45,212 bases of DNA, from positions 1 through 45,212 of the forward strand of contig NZ_PYGE01000031.1 in assembly GCF_003014555.1 (NCBI RefSeq), written 5' to 3'. Below the pieces are notes generated by a model that had not been told where the DNA came from, did not search any database, and saw only the letters and a list, made by a program, of their open reading frames with translations. Shown here piece by piece: positions 20,413 to 28,358 of this stretch. Numbering within the stretch: position 1 is the first letter of the stretch; each line of letters opens with the position of its first letter. The DNA is from Haloactinopolyspora alba (GTDB lineage Bacteria > Actinomycetota > Actinomycetes > Jiangellales > Jiangellaceae). The position numbers were made by a program, and so were the translations under genes.

Positions 20413-20949
20413 GTGAACGAGATCTCGGACGACGAGCTACTCCGGCGTATCGGCCGTGGTGAGCGCGTCGCGTTCGAGACCTACTACGCGCGCAACGCGG
20501 CTTGGCTGGCGGTGCGGATCCGGCGGCGGTGCGCCGGTGACGCCGAGCTGACCGCCGACGTCGTCCAGGAGACGTTCCTCGCGGTGTGGCGCGCGGCACG
20601 GTCGTACCGGGGGTCCGGCCAGTCGGGCGGCTGGTTGTGGTCGATCGCGACGCGGCGGCTCATCGACGCGCACCGCCGCCGTGCGGTTCGGGTGTCGACG
20701 GTCGACGAGCCCGGCGACGGCGCGGTCACGGTGGCCTCTGCCGAGGAGGAGGCGCTGGCCTCGTCGTACGGCGCCGAACTCGCGGCCGCCCTCCGGCGGT
20801 TGTCGCCCGAACTGCGGGCGGTGATGCAGGCGACGGTGCTGGACGGGTTGAGCGTGCGGGAGGCCGCGGTCGTCCTGGACGTGCCGGAGGGGACCGTCAA
20901 TTCGCGCGCGATGCGTGCGCGACGGCAACTACGGGAGGCGCTGTCATGA
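20413..20949 (+). CDS. ECF-type RNA polymerase sigma factor
   Basis: About 178 residues. Region 2 is visible in VVQETFLAVWRAARSYRGSG and WLWSIATRRLIDAHRRR. Region 4 with its helix-turn-helix is LSPELRAVMQATVLDGLSVREAAVVLDVPEGTVNSRAMRARRQL. GTG 20413, 8 nt after AGGGA, is favoured; a GTG at 20407 is possible, and the frame runs open into tRNA-Lys. It shares an ATGA overlap with the anti-sigma gene and so starts a five-gene operon. Likely autoregulated with its anti-sigma factor. Confidence 0.9.
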   Translation: MNEISDDELLRRIGRGERVAFETYYARNAAWLAVRIRRRCAGDAELTADVVQETFLAVWRAARSYRGSGQSGGWLWSIATRRLIDAHRRRAVRVSTVDEPGDGAVTVASAEEEALASSYGAELAAALRRLSPELRAVMQATVLDGLSVREAAVVLDVPEGTVNSRAMRARRQLREALS

Positions 20950-21809
20950 CGTGGCATGTTCCGGAGAGCACCATGCGCGCCTACGTCGGCGACACGATCG
21001 CCGACACCGACGCGTGGTCGATCGAGGCGCACCTGACGGAGTGCGAACGGTGCCGGCACCAGGTGGCCGTGACCGCCGTTGGAACACCGACAGCGGAACT
21101 GGTGGAACGGTCCTGGAGTGCGGTGGCGACCGCGCCACCGGGGCAGGGCCGGGTCCGCTGTGGTGGCCGGTGGCGCGCGTTCGTCTCGCTGGCCGCGTCC
21201 GGGGCCGCGGCGCGAGGCGCGTGGCTGCTGGCGATGGTCGTGATTCTGCTGGCGAGCATGGTGCTGGACCTGACCGGCGCCCGGGTCGGGGCGGCCGGTA
21301 CGGGTGGCGGCGGACTGCCGTGGCTGACCTTGCTGGCGCCGTTGATCCCGGTGATCGGGGTGGCGGCGACGTACGACGCAGGGCTGGACGACGCCGGTGA
21401 GATCGTCGCGTCGACCCCTTCGGGTGGGTTGCGGCTGTTGCTCGTGCGCACGCTGGCGGTGCTCGTGGTGGTCGTTCCGGCGGCGTTCGTCGTCGGCCTG
21501 GTGTCCTCGCGGTCCGAGCCCGCGGGATGGCTGCTGCCGTCCCTCGCGCTGACCGCGTCCACGTTGGCGATCGGGTCGGCCGTGGGCGTGGCGACAGGCG
21601 CAGTGGCGGTCATGGTCGCGTGGTTCGGCGTCGTGGGCGGGAGGGCGTTCACCGCGCGGACCGAGCCCGCGTACCTGCCTGCCGACACGCCGTTGCTGTG
21701 GCTCTCGCTCGCCGCATTGGCGGTGGCCGTCGTCGCACTTCGAGCCGGCGCGTTCTCGCGCCTTCCGTTGCAAGTTTCCGTGTTCCGTCGAAGAGAGGCC
21801 GAGCGATGA
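20946..21809 (+). CDS. Zinc-finger anti-sigma factor fused to a membrane domain
   Basis: 287 residues. An N-terminal anti-sigma zinc domain carries the HxxxCxxC motif (His29, Cys33, Cys36 in AHLTECERC). About six hydrophobic segments follow, for example WLLAMVVILLASMVL and TLAVLVVVVPAAFVVGLV, which is longer than an ordinary single-helix anti-sigma factor. The membrane half may sense a signal or form part of the transporter encoded downstream. Start ATG 20946 overlaps the sigma stop, and its stop overlaps the ATPase start. Confidence 0.85.
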   Translation: MTWHVPESTMRAYVGDTIADTDAWSIEAHLTECERCRHQVAVTAVGTPTAELVERSWSAVATAPPGQGRVRCGGRWRAFVSLAASGAAARGAWLLAMVVILLASMVLDLTGARVGAAGTGGGGLPWLTLLAPLIPVIGVAATYDAGLDDAGEIVASTPSGGLRLLLVRTLAVLVVVVPAAFVVGLVSSRSEPAGWLLPSLALTASTLAIGSAVGVATGAVAVMVAWFGVVGGRAFTARTEPAYLPADTPLLWLSLAALAVAVVALRAGAFSRLPLQVSVFRRREAER

Positions 21810-22585
21810 CCACTCCGACCATGATCGGAACCCATGTCGACGTCGACGACCTGGTCGTGCGGTTCCGCAGACGGACCGCACTGTGCGGGGTCGATCTGGA
21901 GCTCGGCCCCGGTGTCCACGGGCTGCTGGGCCCGAACGGCGCCGGCAAGACGACCCTGATGCGGGTGCTGGCGACCGTCGCGCGGGCTTCGTCTGGCTCG
22001 GTGACGCTGCTGGACCGCGACGTCACCCGGCACACGGAGTTGCGCGAGCTACGCCGCCGGCTCGGTTACCTGCCGCAGCAGTTCGGCTACTACCCGCGGT
22101 TTACCGTCCGTGAGTTCGTCGAGTACTTCGCCTGGTTGAAGGAGATGCCCGCCGACGAGGTCCCGACCGCGGTCGACCGCGCGATCGAACGTGTCGGCCT
22201 GCTCGACCGGGCGGATGACCGGCTGAAACGGCTGTCCGGGGGGATGATCCGCCGGGTCGGCATCGCGCAGGCGATCGTCAACGATCCCGATGTCCTGCTG
22301 CTCGACGAGCCGACCGCGGGATTGGACCCGGAGCAGCGGGTCGAGTTCCGGGACCTGCTCCGCACGGTGGGCGTTGACGCGTGTGTGATCGTCAGCACAC
22401 ATCTGGTCGAGGACGTCACGGTGGCGTGCACGGACGTGACGGTGCTGGACGACGGACGCGCGGTCTTCCGCGGCGGGCCGGACGAACTTGCTGCCGAGGC
22501 AGGCGAGGGAACCGACGGCGGCGACAGCCCGATCGAGCGCGGATACACGGCGCTGTTGCGGCGCGTGCGTGCGGAGAGCCGATGA
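21806..22585 (+). CDS. ABC transporter ATP-binding protein
   Basis: 259 residues. Walker A is GPNGAGKTT (42-50), with a Q-loop in LPQQFGYYP. The signature is RLSGGMIRRVGIAQA, a small change from the usual LSGGMKQR. Walker B is VLLLDEPTAGLDP and the switch His is in STHLVEDV. It resembles ATPases of export or drug/peptide-resistance ABC systems. Overlaps both neighbours by 4 bp (ATGA), so it is translationally coupled with the anti-sigma gene and the first permease. Confidence 0.95.
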   Translation: MTTPTMIGTHVDVDDLVVRFRRRTALCGVDLELGPGVHGLLGPNGAGKTTLMRVLATVARASSGSVTLLDRDVTRHTELRELRRRLGYLPQQFGYYPRFTVREFVEYFAWLKEMPADEVPTAVDRAIERVGLLDRADDRLKRLSGGMIRRVGIAQAIVNDPDVLLLDEPTAGLDPEQRVEFRDLLRTVGVDACVIVSTHLVEDVTVACTDVTVLDDGRAVFRGGPDELAAEAGEGTDGGDSPIERGYTALLRRVRAESR

Positions 22586-23880
22586 CGCGGCTCCTCCGGA
22601 TCGAGCTGCGCCGTTCCGTCGCCCTGGTCCTGTTCGTCGCGACGGCGGTCGGCGGCACGGCGATGATGTTCAACGACACCGAACAGTGGGTGGGGCGCTG
22701 GTCGGGGCTGGCGGTGTATCTGCGGACGGCGCTGGTGGTGCTGGTGCCCATCGTGCTCGCGGCAGCCGCGTGGCAGGGCGGGCGCGAGCGACGGCGGCGC
22801 ATGGACGAACTGCTGTCGACGGTTCCGCGTCCGCGGCCGCAACTGGTGCTGGTGCGTTGGGGCGTGGTGAGCGCGGGCGTGGTCGCGGGTTGCGTGGTCG
22901 TGTGGCTCGTCTGCGCCGCTTTCGTGGCACCGGTGGCGACCTACTCCGGCGGCGGCTGGTGGTGGTTGACCCTGGTCGCTGTCGTGGCCGTCGCCGCCGC
23001 GGCAGCGGTCGGCCTGACACTTGGGCAGGTGCTGCCGTGGCGGTTGGCTGCACCGGTCATCGGCGTGGCCGGCTATGCCGGCATCGGGTTGCTGAGCTTC
23101 GCCGGCGACTCGGGCCGCATGTGGCTCAGTCCGGTGCTGCCCAGCCACGTCGTCGGCGAGATCCTGCCGGCGTCGGCCAGCGCGCTGCAAGCAGCCTGGT
23201 TCGCCGGGCTCGGGGTGAGCGCGCTGACTCTGGCCGGGGCTCGCAAGCGAAAGGTCGTCGCCGCGCCGGCCGCGATGACGCTGGCCATCGGGGCGGTGAT
23301 CGTGGTCGGTCCCGGCGATGAGCGCTGGACGGAGGACGCGGCCGCTGCCGAGCAGGTGTGCACCGGCGACGTCGTCGACGTGTGCGCCACCCGGCAGATG
23401 GGCTTCCTGCTGGACGACTTCGTCGCCGCGACAGGGGAGACGGTGCAGCGGCTGAGCCGGGTGCCGGGGGCGCCGCGGCGGATCCTCGTGAACGCGAACA
23501 GCGAGGCTCGGTGGTCGGCGTCGGATCCGGTGCGTATCGGGCTGGAGCGCTACGTCGATTGGCGTGGCGGGCTGTCGATGACCGACGCGTGGGGCTACCG
23601 GCTGCGTGACGAACTGGCGACGGCGGTGTTGCCGCCCACGCAAGGCTGCGCCGACTGGCCGGCACCCGACCGCGACCTCGCGGTGGTCTCCGTCGTGGCG
23701 CAGCTCTGGGCCGGCGCGACCGGCGATGCCGCCGGTGCCGACGCGGAGGTGCTGGCGCGGTACCAGCGCTTCGCGGACCGCCCGGAGGCCGCGCAGGCAC
23801 GCTGGATGCAGCGGTACTACGAGGCCGCCCGGAACTGCGACGCTGCCGCTCTGCCCGCACTGAAGCGTGATCTGGCATGA
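22582..23880 (+). CDS. ABC transporter permease-like membrane protein
   Basis: 432 residues. The first 245 residues carry about six hydrophobic segments (VALVLFVATAVGGTAMMF, ALVVLVPIVLAAAAWQGG, VAVVAVAAAAAVGLTLG and others). The C-terminal 180 residues are soluble and probably extracytoplasmic, beginning with two Cys (EQVCTGDVVDVCATRQ) and containing DDFVAATGETVQRLSRVPG. That tail is not usual for a simple permease and could bind substrate. ATGA overlaps at both ends. Confidence 0.75.
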   Translation: MTRLLRIELRRSVALVLFVATAVGGTAMMFNDTEQWVGRWSGLAVYLRTALVVLVPIVLAAAAWQGGRERRRRMDELLSTVPRPRPQLVLVRWGVVSAGVVAGCVVVWLVCAAFVAPVATYSGGGWWWLTLVAVVAVAAAAAVGLTLGQVLPWRLAAPVIGVAGYAGIGLLSFAGDSGRMWLSPVLPSHVVGEILPASASALQAAWFAGLGVSALTLAGARKRKVVAAPAAMTLAIGAVIVVGPGDERWTEDAAAAEQVCTGDVVDVCATRQMGFLLDDFVAATGETVQRLSRVPGAPRRILVNANSEARWSASDPVRIGLERYVDWRGGLSMTDAWGYRLRDELATAVLPPTQGCADWPAPDRDLAVVSVVAQLWAGATGDAAGADAEVLARYQRFADRPEAAQARWMQRYYEAARNCDAAALPALKRDLA

Positions 23881-24488
23881 GGGTGCTGTGGTTGCACTGC
23901 CGCGCCCGGTCCGCGCCGGCGGTGCTCCTGGGCATGCTCGTGGTCACACTGCTGGCCTGGTGGTTGGCCGATTGGCTGGTGCACCAGTCGTATGCACAGG
24001 GGCCGCTGGCTCGCCGGAGCGTGGTGGTTCTCGCGCCGGTGCTCGCGGCGGCACTCGTGTCGGTGTCGTTGGCTGGAGCGGACGACGAGCTCGAACGCTC
24101 GACCGCATGGCGGTGGCGACGGATCCGCACCGTCCACGTGACGATCGCCACAGTGGTGTGCAGTGCAGCGCTGACCCTGACCGCGTTGTGGGAACCGGCT
24201 CGTTACGGTGCGTACGAACTGGTGCGCAACACCGTCGCGTGCGTGGGCATGGCGGCGGTCGCGGCCTGCGTGCTGGGTGCCGGTCTCGCCTGGGTCCCGG
24301 TGCTCGGCTATGCCGCGGTGGTGTTCGTCGTCGGCGGAACTCCTGCGCCGGACAGCGCGTGGTGGACGTGGCCGGTGCAGCTCTCCGACGTGCCCGGGGC
24401 GTGGTGGGCCGCGGGTGTCTGGTGGTCCGTCGGAACGGTGCTCTACGGGCTCCTGGGAGCTCGGGTGACCCCCGACCGTGGCGTCTGA
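23877..24488 (+). CDS. Small ABC permease-like membrane protein
   Basis: 203 residues with about five to six hydrophobic segments (VLLGMLVVTLLAWWLADWLV, VVVLAPVLAAALVSVSLAG, VACVGMAAVAACVLGAGLAWV). It starts with ATGA overlapping the previous gene and closes the sigma/anti-sigma/ABC operon. It probably forms a heterodimeric membrane unit with the 432-residue protein. The next gene starts after 30 bp and appears unrelated. Confidence 0.7.
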   Translation: MRVLWLHCRARSAPAVLLGMLVVTLLAWWLADWLVHQSYAQGPLARRSVVVLAPVLAAALVSVSLAGADDELERSTAWRWRRIRTVHVTIATVVCSAALTLTALWEPARYGAYELVRNTVACVGMAAVAACVLGAGLAWVPVLGYAAVVFVVGGTPAPDSAWWTWPVQLSDVPGAWWAAGVWWSVGTVLYGLLGARVTPDRGV

Positions 24489-24518
24489 GGTGCCGGTGTG
24501 CTGTGGCACTGTTGACCC

Positions 24519-24836
24519 ATGGCCAACCAGCCCGAACGCCGCGAGTACGACATCGACATCCCGACCGAGGTCGAATCCGGAACGTACGCCGACTTCGCCT
24601 CCATCTGGCACACCGCCGACTCGTTCGTCCTCGACTTCGCCGTGCTCAAGCGTCCGCCGAAGCCCGCCGTGAACGACGACGGCAGCCGCGTCGTCAAGGT
24701 GCCCACCCGTGTGGTCACGCGCGTGCGGGTGCCACCGAGCCAGGTGTTCGAGATCATGAAGGGGCTGGAGAAGCAGCTCTCGATGTGGGAGCGCAGCCAC
24801 GGTTCCAAGCGCAAGCCCCCGGAGGAGGAGTCGTAG
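24519..24836 (+). CDS. DUF3467 domain protein
   Basis: 105 residues. The DUF3467 pattern is visible: GTYADFASIWHTADSFVLDFAVLKRP, then RVVTRVRVPPSQVFEIMKGLEKQLSMWERSHG. It is a small soluble protein found widely in bacteria, role unknown. The ATG at 24519 gives the family-typical N-terminus. Confidence 0.85.
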   Translation: MANQPERREYDIDIPTEVESGTYADFASIWHTADSFVLDFAVLKRPPKPAVNDDGSRVVKVPTRVVTRVRVPPSQVFEIMKGLEKQLSMWERSHGSKRKPPEEES

Positions 24837-24844
24837 GCGACACT

Positions 24845-25015
24845 GTGGGCAACATCATCCGTATCGTCGTCGGTGTCGGCGGTCTCGTCGCGGCCGGGTG
24901 GTCGGCGGTGCGGTCGTTGCGTGCGCGACGGGCGGGGGAGCGGGACACGTTCGCCCGCGCGTGGGCGATACTCGCTGCGACCGCTGTGGTGATGGCGCTG
25001 ACGCTGGTGCTGTAG
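24845..25015 (+). CDS. Small two-helix membrane protein
   Basis: 56 residues starting at GTG 24845, 8 bp after the DUF3467 stop. It has two hydrophobic helices (IIRIVVGVGGLVAAGWSAV and AWAILAATAVVMALTLVL) separated by a basic RSLRARRAGERDTF turn. The ribosome site is weak. Codon use and the helix-turn-helix topology support a real gene, but the function is unknown. Confidence 0.5.
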   Translation: MGNIIRIVVGVGGLVAAGWSAVRSLRARRAGERDTFARAWAILAATAVVMALTLVL

Positions 25016-25022
25016 CCGCCGG

Positions 25023-25487
25023 TTACGGCGTGTGCGTGTCGAGCCGGTCGAGTACCCGCTCCGAGAGCACGGTGAGGGCCTTGACGTCGTCGTCGGTGAG
25101 CACGTCGAAGAAGAGCTGGCGGACGGTCTCGACGTGCGGGGGCGCGGCCTCCTCGATGGCGCGGCGACCGTCGGGGGTCACGACGACGAACGCGCCGCGG
25201 CCGTCGTCGGGGCATTCCTCGCGGGTGACGAGGCCGCGACGGGCCATTCGGGCGATCTGGTGCGACAGTCGGCTCTTCTCCCACTGCAACGACCTGGCCA
25301 GGGCGGATACGCGTAGCCTGGCGTCGGGGACGTCGGTCAGGTGGACCAGCACCTCGAAGTCGGGAAGCGAGAGCTGGGAGTCCGCCTGGAGCTCACGCGC
25401 CAAGGCGGCTTCGAGCAACTTGTTCATGCGCAGATAGCTTCGCCACGCGTGCTGTTCCTCGTCGTCGAGCCACCGGGTCTCAGCCAT
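25023..25487 (-). CDS. MarR family transcriptional regulator
   Basis: 154 residues. The winged helix-turn-helix reads LRVSALARSLQWEKSRLSHQIARMARRGLVTREECPDDGRGAFVVVT, flanked by dimerisation helices. It is divergent from the YceI gene with 97 bp between. On the minus strand a TACAAT -10 (25500-25495) lies 8 bp from the ATG, giving a nearly leaderless transcript, and candidate operators sit just upstream. It probably controls itself and yceI. Confidence 0.93.
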   Translation of the reverse strand: MAETRWLDDEEQHAWRSYLRMNKLLEAALARELQADSQLSLPDFEVLVHLTDVPDARLRVSALARSLQWEKSRLSHQIARMARRGLVTREECPDDGRGAFVVVTPDGRRAIEEAAPPHVETVRQLFFDVLTDDDVKALTVLSERVLDRLDTHTP

Positions 25488-25494
25488 GTGGGCT

Positions 25495-25550
25495 ATTGTA
25501 GCGGAATAGTTGACACGTCATCCAGACGCGTTAATCTGATGACACATCAA
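25495..25550. promoter_or_regulatory. MarR/YceI divergent control region
   Basis: An imperfect inverted repeat, TTGACACGTCATC (25510-25522) and GATGACACATCAA (25538-25550), has 10 of 13 positions paired and 15 nt between the arms. The left arm contains its own TGAC-AC-GTCA palindrome and falls in the spacer of the marR promoter, whose -10 is TACAAT at 25500-25495. The layout predicts MarR autorepression and control of yceI. Confidence 0.5.
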
Positions 25551-25584
25551 CGATATTCGCTCGACGGCTTCGAAGGGAGCCCTC

Positions 25585-26142
25585 ATGACATCCGAGTCCA
25601 CGTTCGACAACCTGACCGGCGACTACACGCTCGACTCCGAGCACACGCGCATCGGGTTCGTCGCCCGTCATGCCATGGTCACCAAGGTCCGCGGTTCGTT
25701 CAACGACTTCGAAGGGGAGATCCACGTCGACGGCGACGACCCCACGAAGTCGAGCGCCCGGGTCGCCATCAAGACCGCCAGCATCGACACCCGCAACGAG
25801 CAGCGTGACGGGCACCTGCGGACCAACGACTTCCTCGATGTCGAGACCTACCCGGAGATCACGTTCGTCTCGACCGAGATCCGCAAGCTCGACGAGCACT
25901 CGTTCGAGCTCACCGGTGACCTGACGATCAAGGACACGACCCGGCCGGTCACCATCGAGTTCGAGTACCAGGGAACCGCGAAGGACCCGTTCGGCAACGT
26001 GCGCATCGGCTTCGACGGTGCCGTCACGATCAACCGCAAGGACTGGGGCGTCAGCTGGAACGCTCCGCTGGAGACCGGTGGCGTCCTGGTCAGCGAGAAG
26101 GTGACGCTCGAGTTCGAGATCTCGGCCATCAAGGCCGCCTGA
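25585..26142 (+). CDS. YceI family protein
   Basis: 185 residues. It begins GDYTLDSEHTRIGFVARHAMVTKVRGSFNDFEG and contains the family's DFLDVETYPEITF and DLTIKDTTRPVTIE strands. It is a lipocalin-like barrel that in homologues binds polyisoprenoid chains. No signal peptide is visible, so it is likely cytosolic, as in many actinobacteria. ATG 25585 follows GAAGGGAG. Divergent partner of the MarR gene. Confidence 0.93.
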   Translation: MTSESTFDNLTGDYTLDSEHTRIGFVARHAMVTKVRGSFNDFEGEIHVDGDDPTKSSARVAIKTASIDTRNEQRDGHLRTNDFLDVETYPEITFVSTEIRKLDEHSFELTGDLTIKDTTRPVTIEFEYQGTAKDPFGNVRIGFDGAVTINRKDWGVSWNAPLETGGVLVSEKVTLEFEISAIKAA

Positions 26143-26219
26143 TCGGTCGACACTGATCACGGCCTCCGGTTCCTGCCGGTGCACTCTGAGCGTCAGCTGC
26201 TGGCACAGGTGATGTGCGC

Positions 26220-26376
26220 GATCAGGTGACGTTCGCGCGGTGATCGGCGGCGAGGTGTCACCTGATCATGTCCAGCCATTGGACCGTGAATGATCAGGTG
26301 ACACACTGAGGCGTTTCCGCGTCGATCCGTCACCTGATCGTCCAGTGACCACATGGTGGAGATGATCAGGTGACAC
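26220..26376. repeat. Array of five alternating GATCAGGTGAC repeats
   Basis: Copies of GATCAGGTGAC occur at 26220-26230 (+), 26257-26267 (-), 26292-26302 (+), 26329-26339 (-) and 26364-26374 (+). Three of them extend to a common 15-mer, ATGATCAGGTGACAC. Orientation alternates strictly and core centres are 37, 35, 37 and 35 bp apart. The array fills most of the 317-bp gap between yceI and the MerR gene. Adjacent copies can pair into hairpins. No cas gene or spacer-like structure is present. Confidence 0.85.
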
Positions 26377-26422
26377 CATGCGGAGCGGAGAGCGTCCCCT
26401 GCATGCGCGTGCCGCCCGTTGC

Positions 26423-26453
26423 TTGACCTTGTCGTGACGTCAAGGTTTCTACT
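26423..26453 (+). promoter_or_regulatory. MerR-type promoter with dyad operator
   Basis: -35 TTGACC (26423-26428) and -10 TCTACT (26448-26453) are separated by 19 bp, the over-long spacing that MerR activators correct. Between them lies the dyad ACCTTG-N9-CAAGGT (26426-26446). The -10 ends 6 bp before the ATG at 26460, so the transcript would be leaderless. Autoregulation by the adjacent MerR protein is the natural reading. Confidence 0.7.
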
Positions 26454-26459
26454 GGCGGT

Positions 26460-27254
26460 ATGCGTATCGGAGAGCTCGCCGCCGTCGCCGGCGTGACCAG
26501 CCGGACCGTACGGCACTACCACCGCGTCGGGCTGCTGCCCGAGCCCATTCGGCGGTCCAACGGCTATCGCCAGTACGACCTGCGCGCCGCGGTCGAACTC
26601 GTGCGGATCCGCAGGCTGACCGAACTGGGGCTGAGCCTGGACGAGGTCGCCGACGTTCTCGCCGACGACGAGGGCAGAGAGCTGCACGAGGTTCTCGCCG
26701 CGCTGGACGCGGACCTCGAGCGCCAGCAGGAGTCCATCCGGCTGCGGCGGGAACGCCTCGCCGGGCTGCTCGAACAGGCGCGGGACGGGACGCTCCCGGC
26801 CGAGGGGCCGGTGTCGGCGGAACTCGCCGAGCTGTTCGGCGCGATGGCGCGGACCTCGTCGGAACGGCCGGGCCCCGAGCCGGCGATGGCGGCGAAGGAA
26901 CGCGAGCTCTTCGCGCTGCTCGAGGGATCGTCGACGGACGCGTCCGGCGGCTGGCTCGCCGGGCTCGTCGGTTCCCTCGGGTCCGACCCGGAGGCGCTGC
27001 ACCGCGCGTACGACCTGTACACCCGGATGGACGAGCTGGCTGGAGCCGGCACCGACGATCCGCGGGTCGCGGAGGTGGCCGGTGCCGTCGTGGAGCTGAT
27101 GCCCCAGGACGTCATCGACTCCATGGCCGGCGTCGAGGAGTTCGACGTCGACGAGGGTGACGGCTTCGTCGGCGCGTACTTCGCCGACCTCGCGCCCGCA
27201 CAGGCCGAAGCGGTCCGGCAGGCGATCCGGCTGGTGCAGGAGCGGGTCCGATGA
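26460..27254 (+). CDS. MerR family transcriptional regulator
   Basis: 264 residues. It starts with the MerR helix-turn-helix MRIGELAAVAGVTSRTVRHY and its wing GLLPEPIRRSNGYRQYD, followed by the dimerisation helix (about 80-110). The C-terminal 150 residues are an acidic helical domain with no Cys cluster, so it probably senses an organic ligand or protein rather than a metal. It overlaps the next gene by 4 bp. Confidence 0.93.
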   Translation: MRIGELAAVAGVTSRTVRHYHRVGLLPEPIRRSNGYRQYDLRAAVELVRIRRLTELGLSLDEVADVLADDEGRELHEVLAALDADLERQQESIRLRRERLAGLLEQARDGTLPAEGPVSAELAELFGAMARTSSERPGPEPAMAAKERELFALLEGSSTDASGGWLAGLVGSLGSDPEALHRAYDLYTRMDELAGAGTDDPRVAEVAGAVVELMPQDVIDSMAGVEEFDVDEGDGFVGAYFADLAPAQAEAVRQAIRLVQERVR

Positions 27255-27904
27255 TCGCGGCGGTGCAGCGTACGGCGGCGAAAGTATGGGCGGCCGTGCC
27301 GCGGCCGGTGCGCCGGCTGCTGCGGCACGAGCTGGTCCTGTGGGCGTGCCTGCTGCGGTGGGTCGCCCGCAGCGGACCGCACGGCGTGGGCCGTGGCGAC
27401 ACCGCCGCCGGCTACAACCGCGGACAGACCGCGATCATGTACGGGATACTGTTCGCCTCGGTCGTCGAGACCGTGGTGCTGGCGTTGATCATCCCGTGGC
27501 CGCTCGTACATCTGATCGTCTTGATCGTGGATCTGTGGGGCGTGTGGTTCGCGTTCGCGTTCATCGCCTCGTGCGCGGTGCGCCCGCACGTCGTCGGCGC
27601 CGACGGCTCGCTGCGGGTGCGTTACGGTGCGCTCGTCGACATCCGCATCCCGGCCGGGATGGTCGCGTCCGTGCGGGCCGACCGTCGCTACGCCCACGGC
27701 GGCGGGCTGCTGAATCTGAGTGATGACGACACCGTCGGCCTGGCGGTCGCCGGAGAGACGAACGTCACGGTCGAGCTCGCCGAGCCGGTGCGGTTCAGCC
27801 GGCCGATGGGCAAACCCGCCCGGGCGAGGACGGTGCGCTTCTACGCCGACGACCCGCGCGCCGTCGTGGCGGCTCTGGGAGCGGACCAGTCACGAATCCG
27901 GTGA
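27251..27904 (+). CDS. Membrane protein of unknown function, likely MerR target
   Basis: 217 residues. A basic N-terminus (RPVRRLLRHELVLW) is followed by two long hydrophobic helices (IMYGILFASVVETVVLALIIPW and LIVLIVDLWGVWFAFAFIAS), then a cytosolic beta-rich domain resembling a membrane-linked PH-like domain. ATGA overlap with the MerR gene implies translational coupling. Its 3' end overlaps the convergent HxlR gene by 15 bp. Confidence 0.75.
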   Translation: MIAAVQRTAAKVWAAVPRPVRRLLRHELVLWACLLRWVARSGPHGVGRGDTAAGYNRGQTAIMYGILFASVVETVVLALIIPWPLVHLIVLIVDLWGVWFAFAFIASCAVRPHVVGADGSLRVRYGALVDIRIPAGMVASVRADRRYAHGGGLLNLSDDDTVGLAVAGETNVTVELAEPVRFSRPMGKPARARTVRFYADDPRAVVAALGADQSRIR

Positions 27905-28276
27905 CGCGTCGTCGTCGAACCGGGCCCGCGCCTTCCGGACGTCGGGCAGGTTCGCCGTGCTCCAGTGCAGTAGCGCGTCGATGAGCTCTTGGAGCGTCTT
28001 GCCCAGCGGCGAGATGCGGTACTCGACGGCGACGGGTCGCGTGCTCGTGACGACACGCTCGACCATCCCGTTGCGTTCGAGGCGCCGCAGGGTGGCCGTG
28101 AGCGACTTCTGGGTCACGACCGGGATCGCCCGGCGTAGTTCGTTGAACCGCGAGGGCCGCTCGCACAACGCGTCGAGCACCTGCAGTGACCACTTGTCGA
28201 GCACCTGATCGAGCAGTTCGCGGTGCTCGGCCGTGATCTGGGAGTGGTCGAAGCCGGCATGGGTGGTTTCGGTCAT
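27890..28276 (-). CDS. HxlR family transcriptional regulator
   Basis: 128 residues. The HxlR winged helix reads KWSLQVLDALCERPSRFNELRRAIPVVTQKSLTATLRRLERNGMVERV. The single Cys is in the LCERP segment; the N-terminal Cys used by redox-sensing members such as HypR and YodB is absent. It is divergent from a RidA gene with 82 bp between, which is probably its target. Confidence 0.92.
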   Translation of the reverse strand: MTETTHAGFDHSQITAEHRELLDQVLDKWSLQVLDALCERPSRFNELRRAIPVVTQKSLTATLRRLERNGMVERVVTSTRPVAVEYRISPLGKTLQELIDALLHWSTANLPDVRKARARFDDDASPDS

Positions 28277-28311
28277 GAAACCTAGTCTCGTTGAAGTTCC
28301 CTCTGTTCACC

Positions 28312-28333
28312 AAGTAGACATTGGATACCTACT
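28312..28333. promoter_or_regulatory. Candidate HxlR operator
   Basis: An inverted repeat AGTAG-N11-CTACT (28313-28317 and 28329-28333) lies between the divergent HxlR and RidA genes, 25 bp upstream of the RidA start. TACT/AGTA half-sites are typical of HxlR-family operators. Its assignment rests on position and pattern only. Confidence 0.4.
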
Positions 28334-28358
28334 CGAACGGCAACCGAAGGGACAACCC

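Noticed and set aside
26220-26376. CRISPR array
   Set aside because: Repeats alternate in orientation, are only 11-15 bp and no cas genes are near.
26193-27002. Minus-strand ORF spanning the repeat array
   Set aside because: Its repeated CHLI/DQVT words are only translations of the alternating DNA repeats, and the rest is antisense to the MerR gene.
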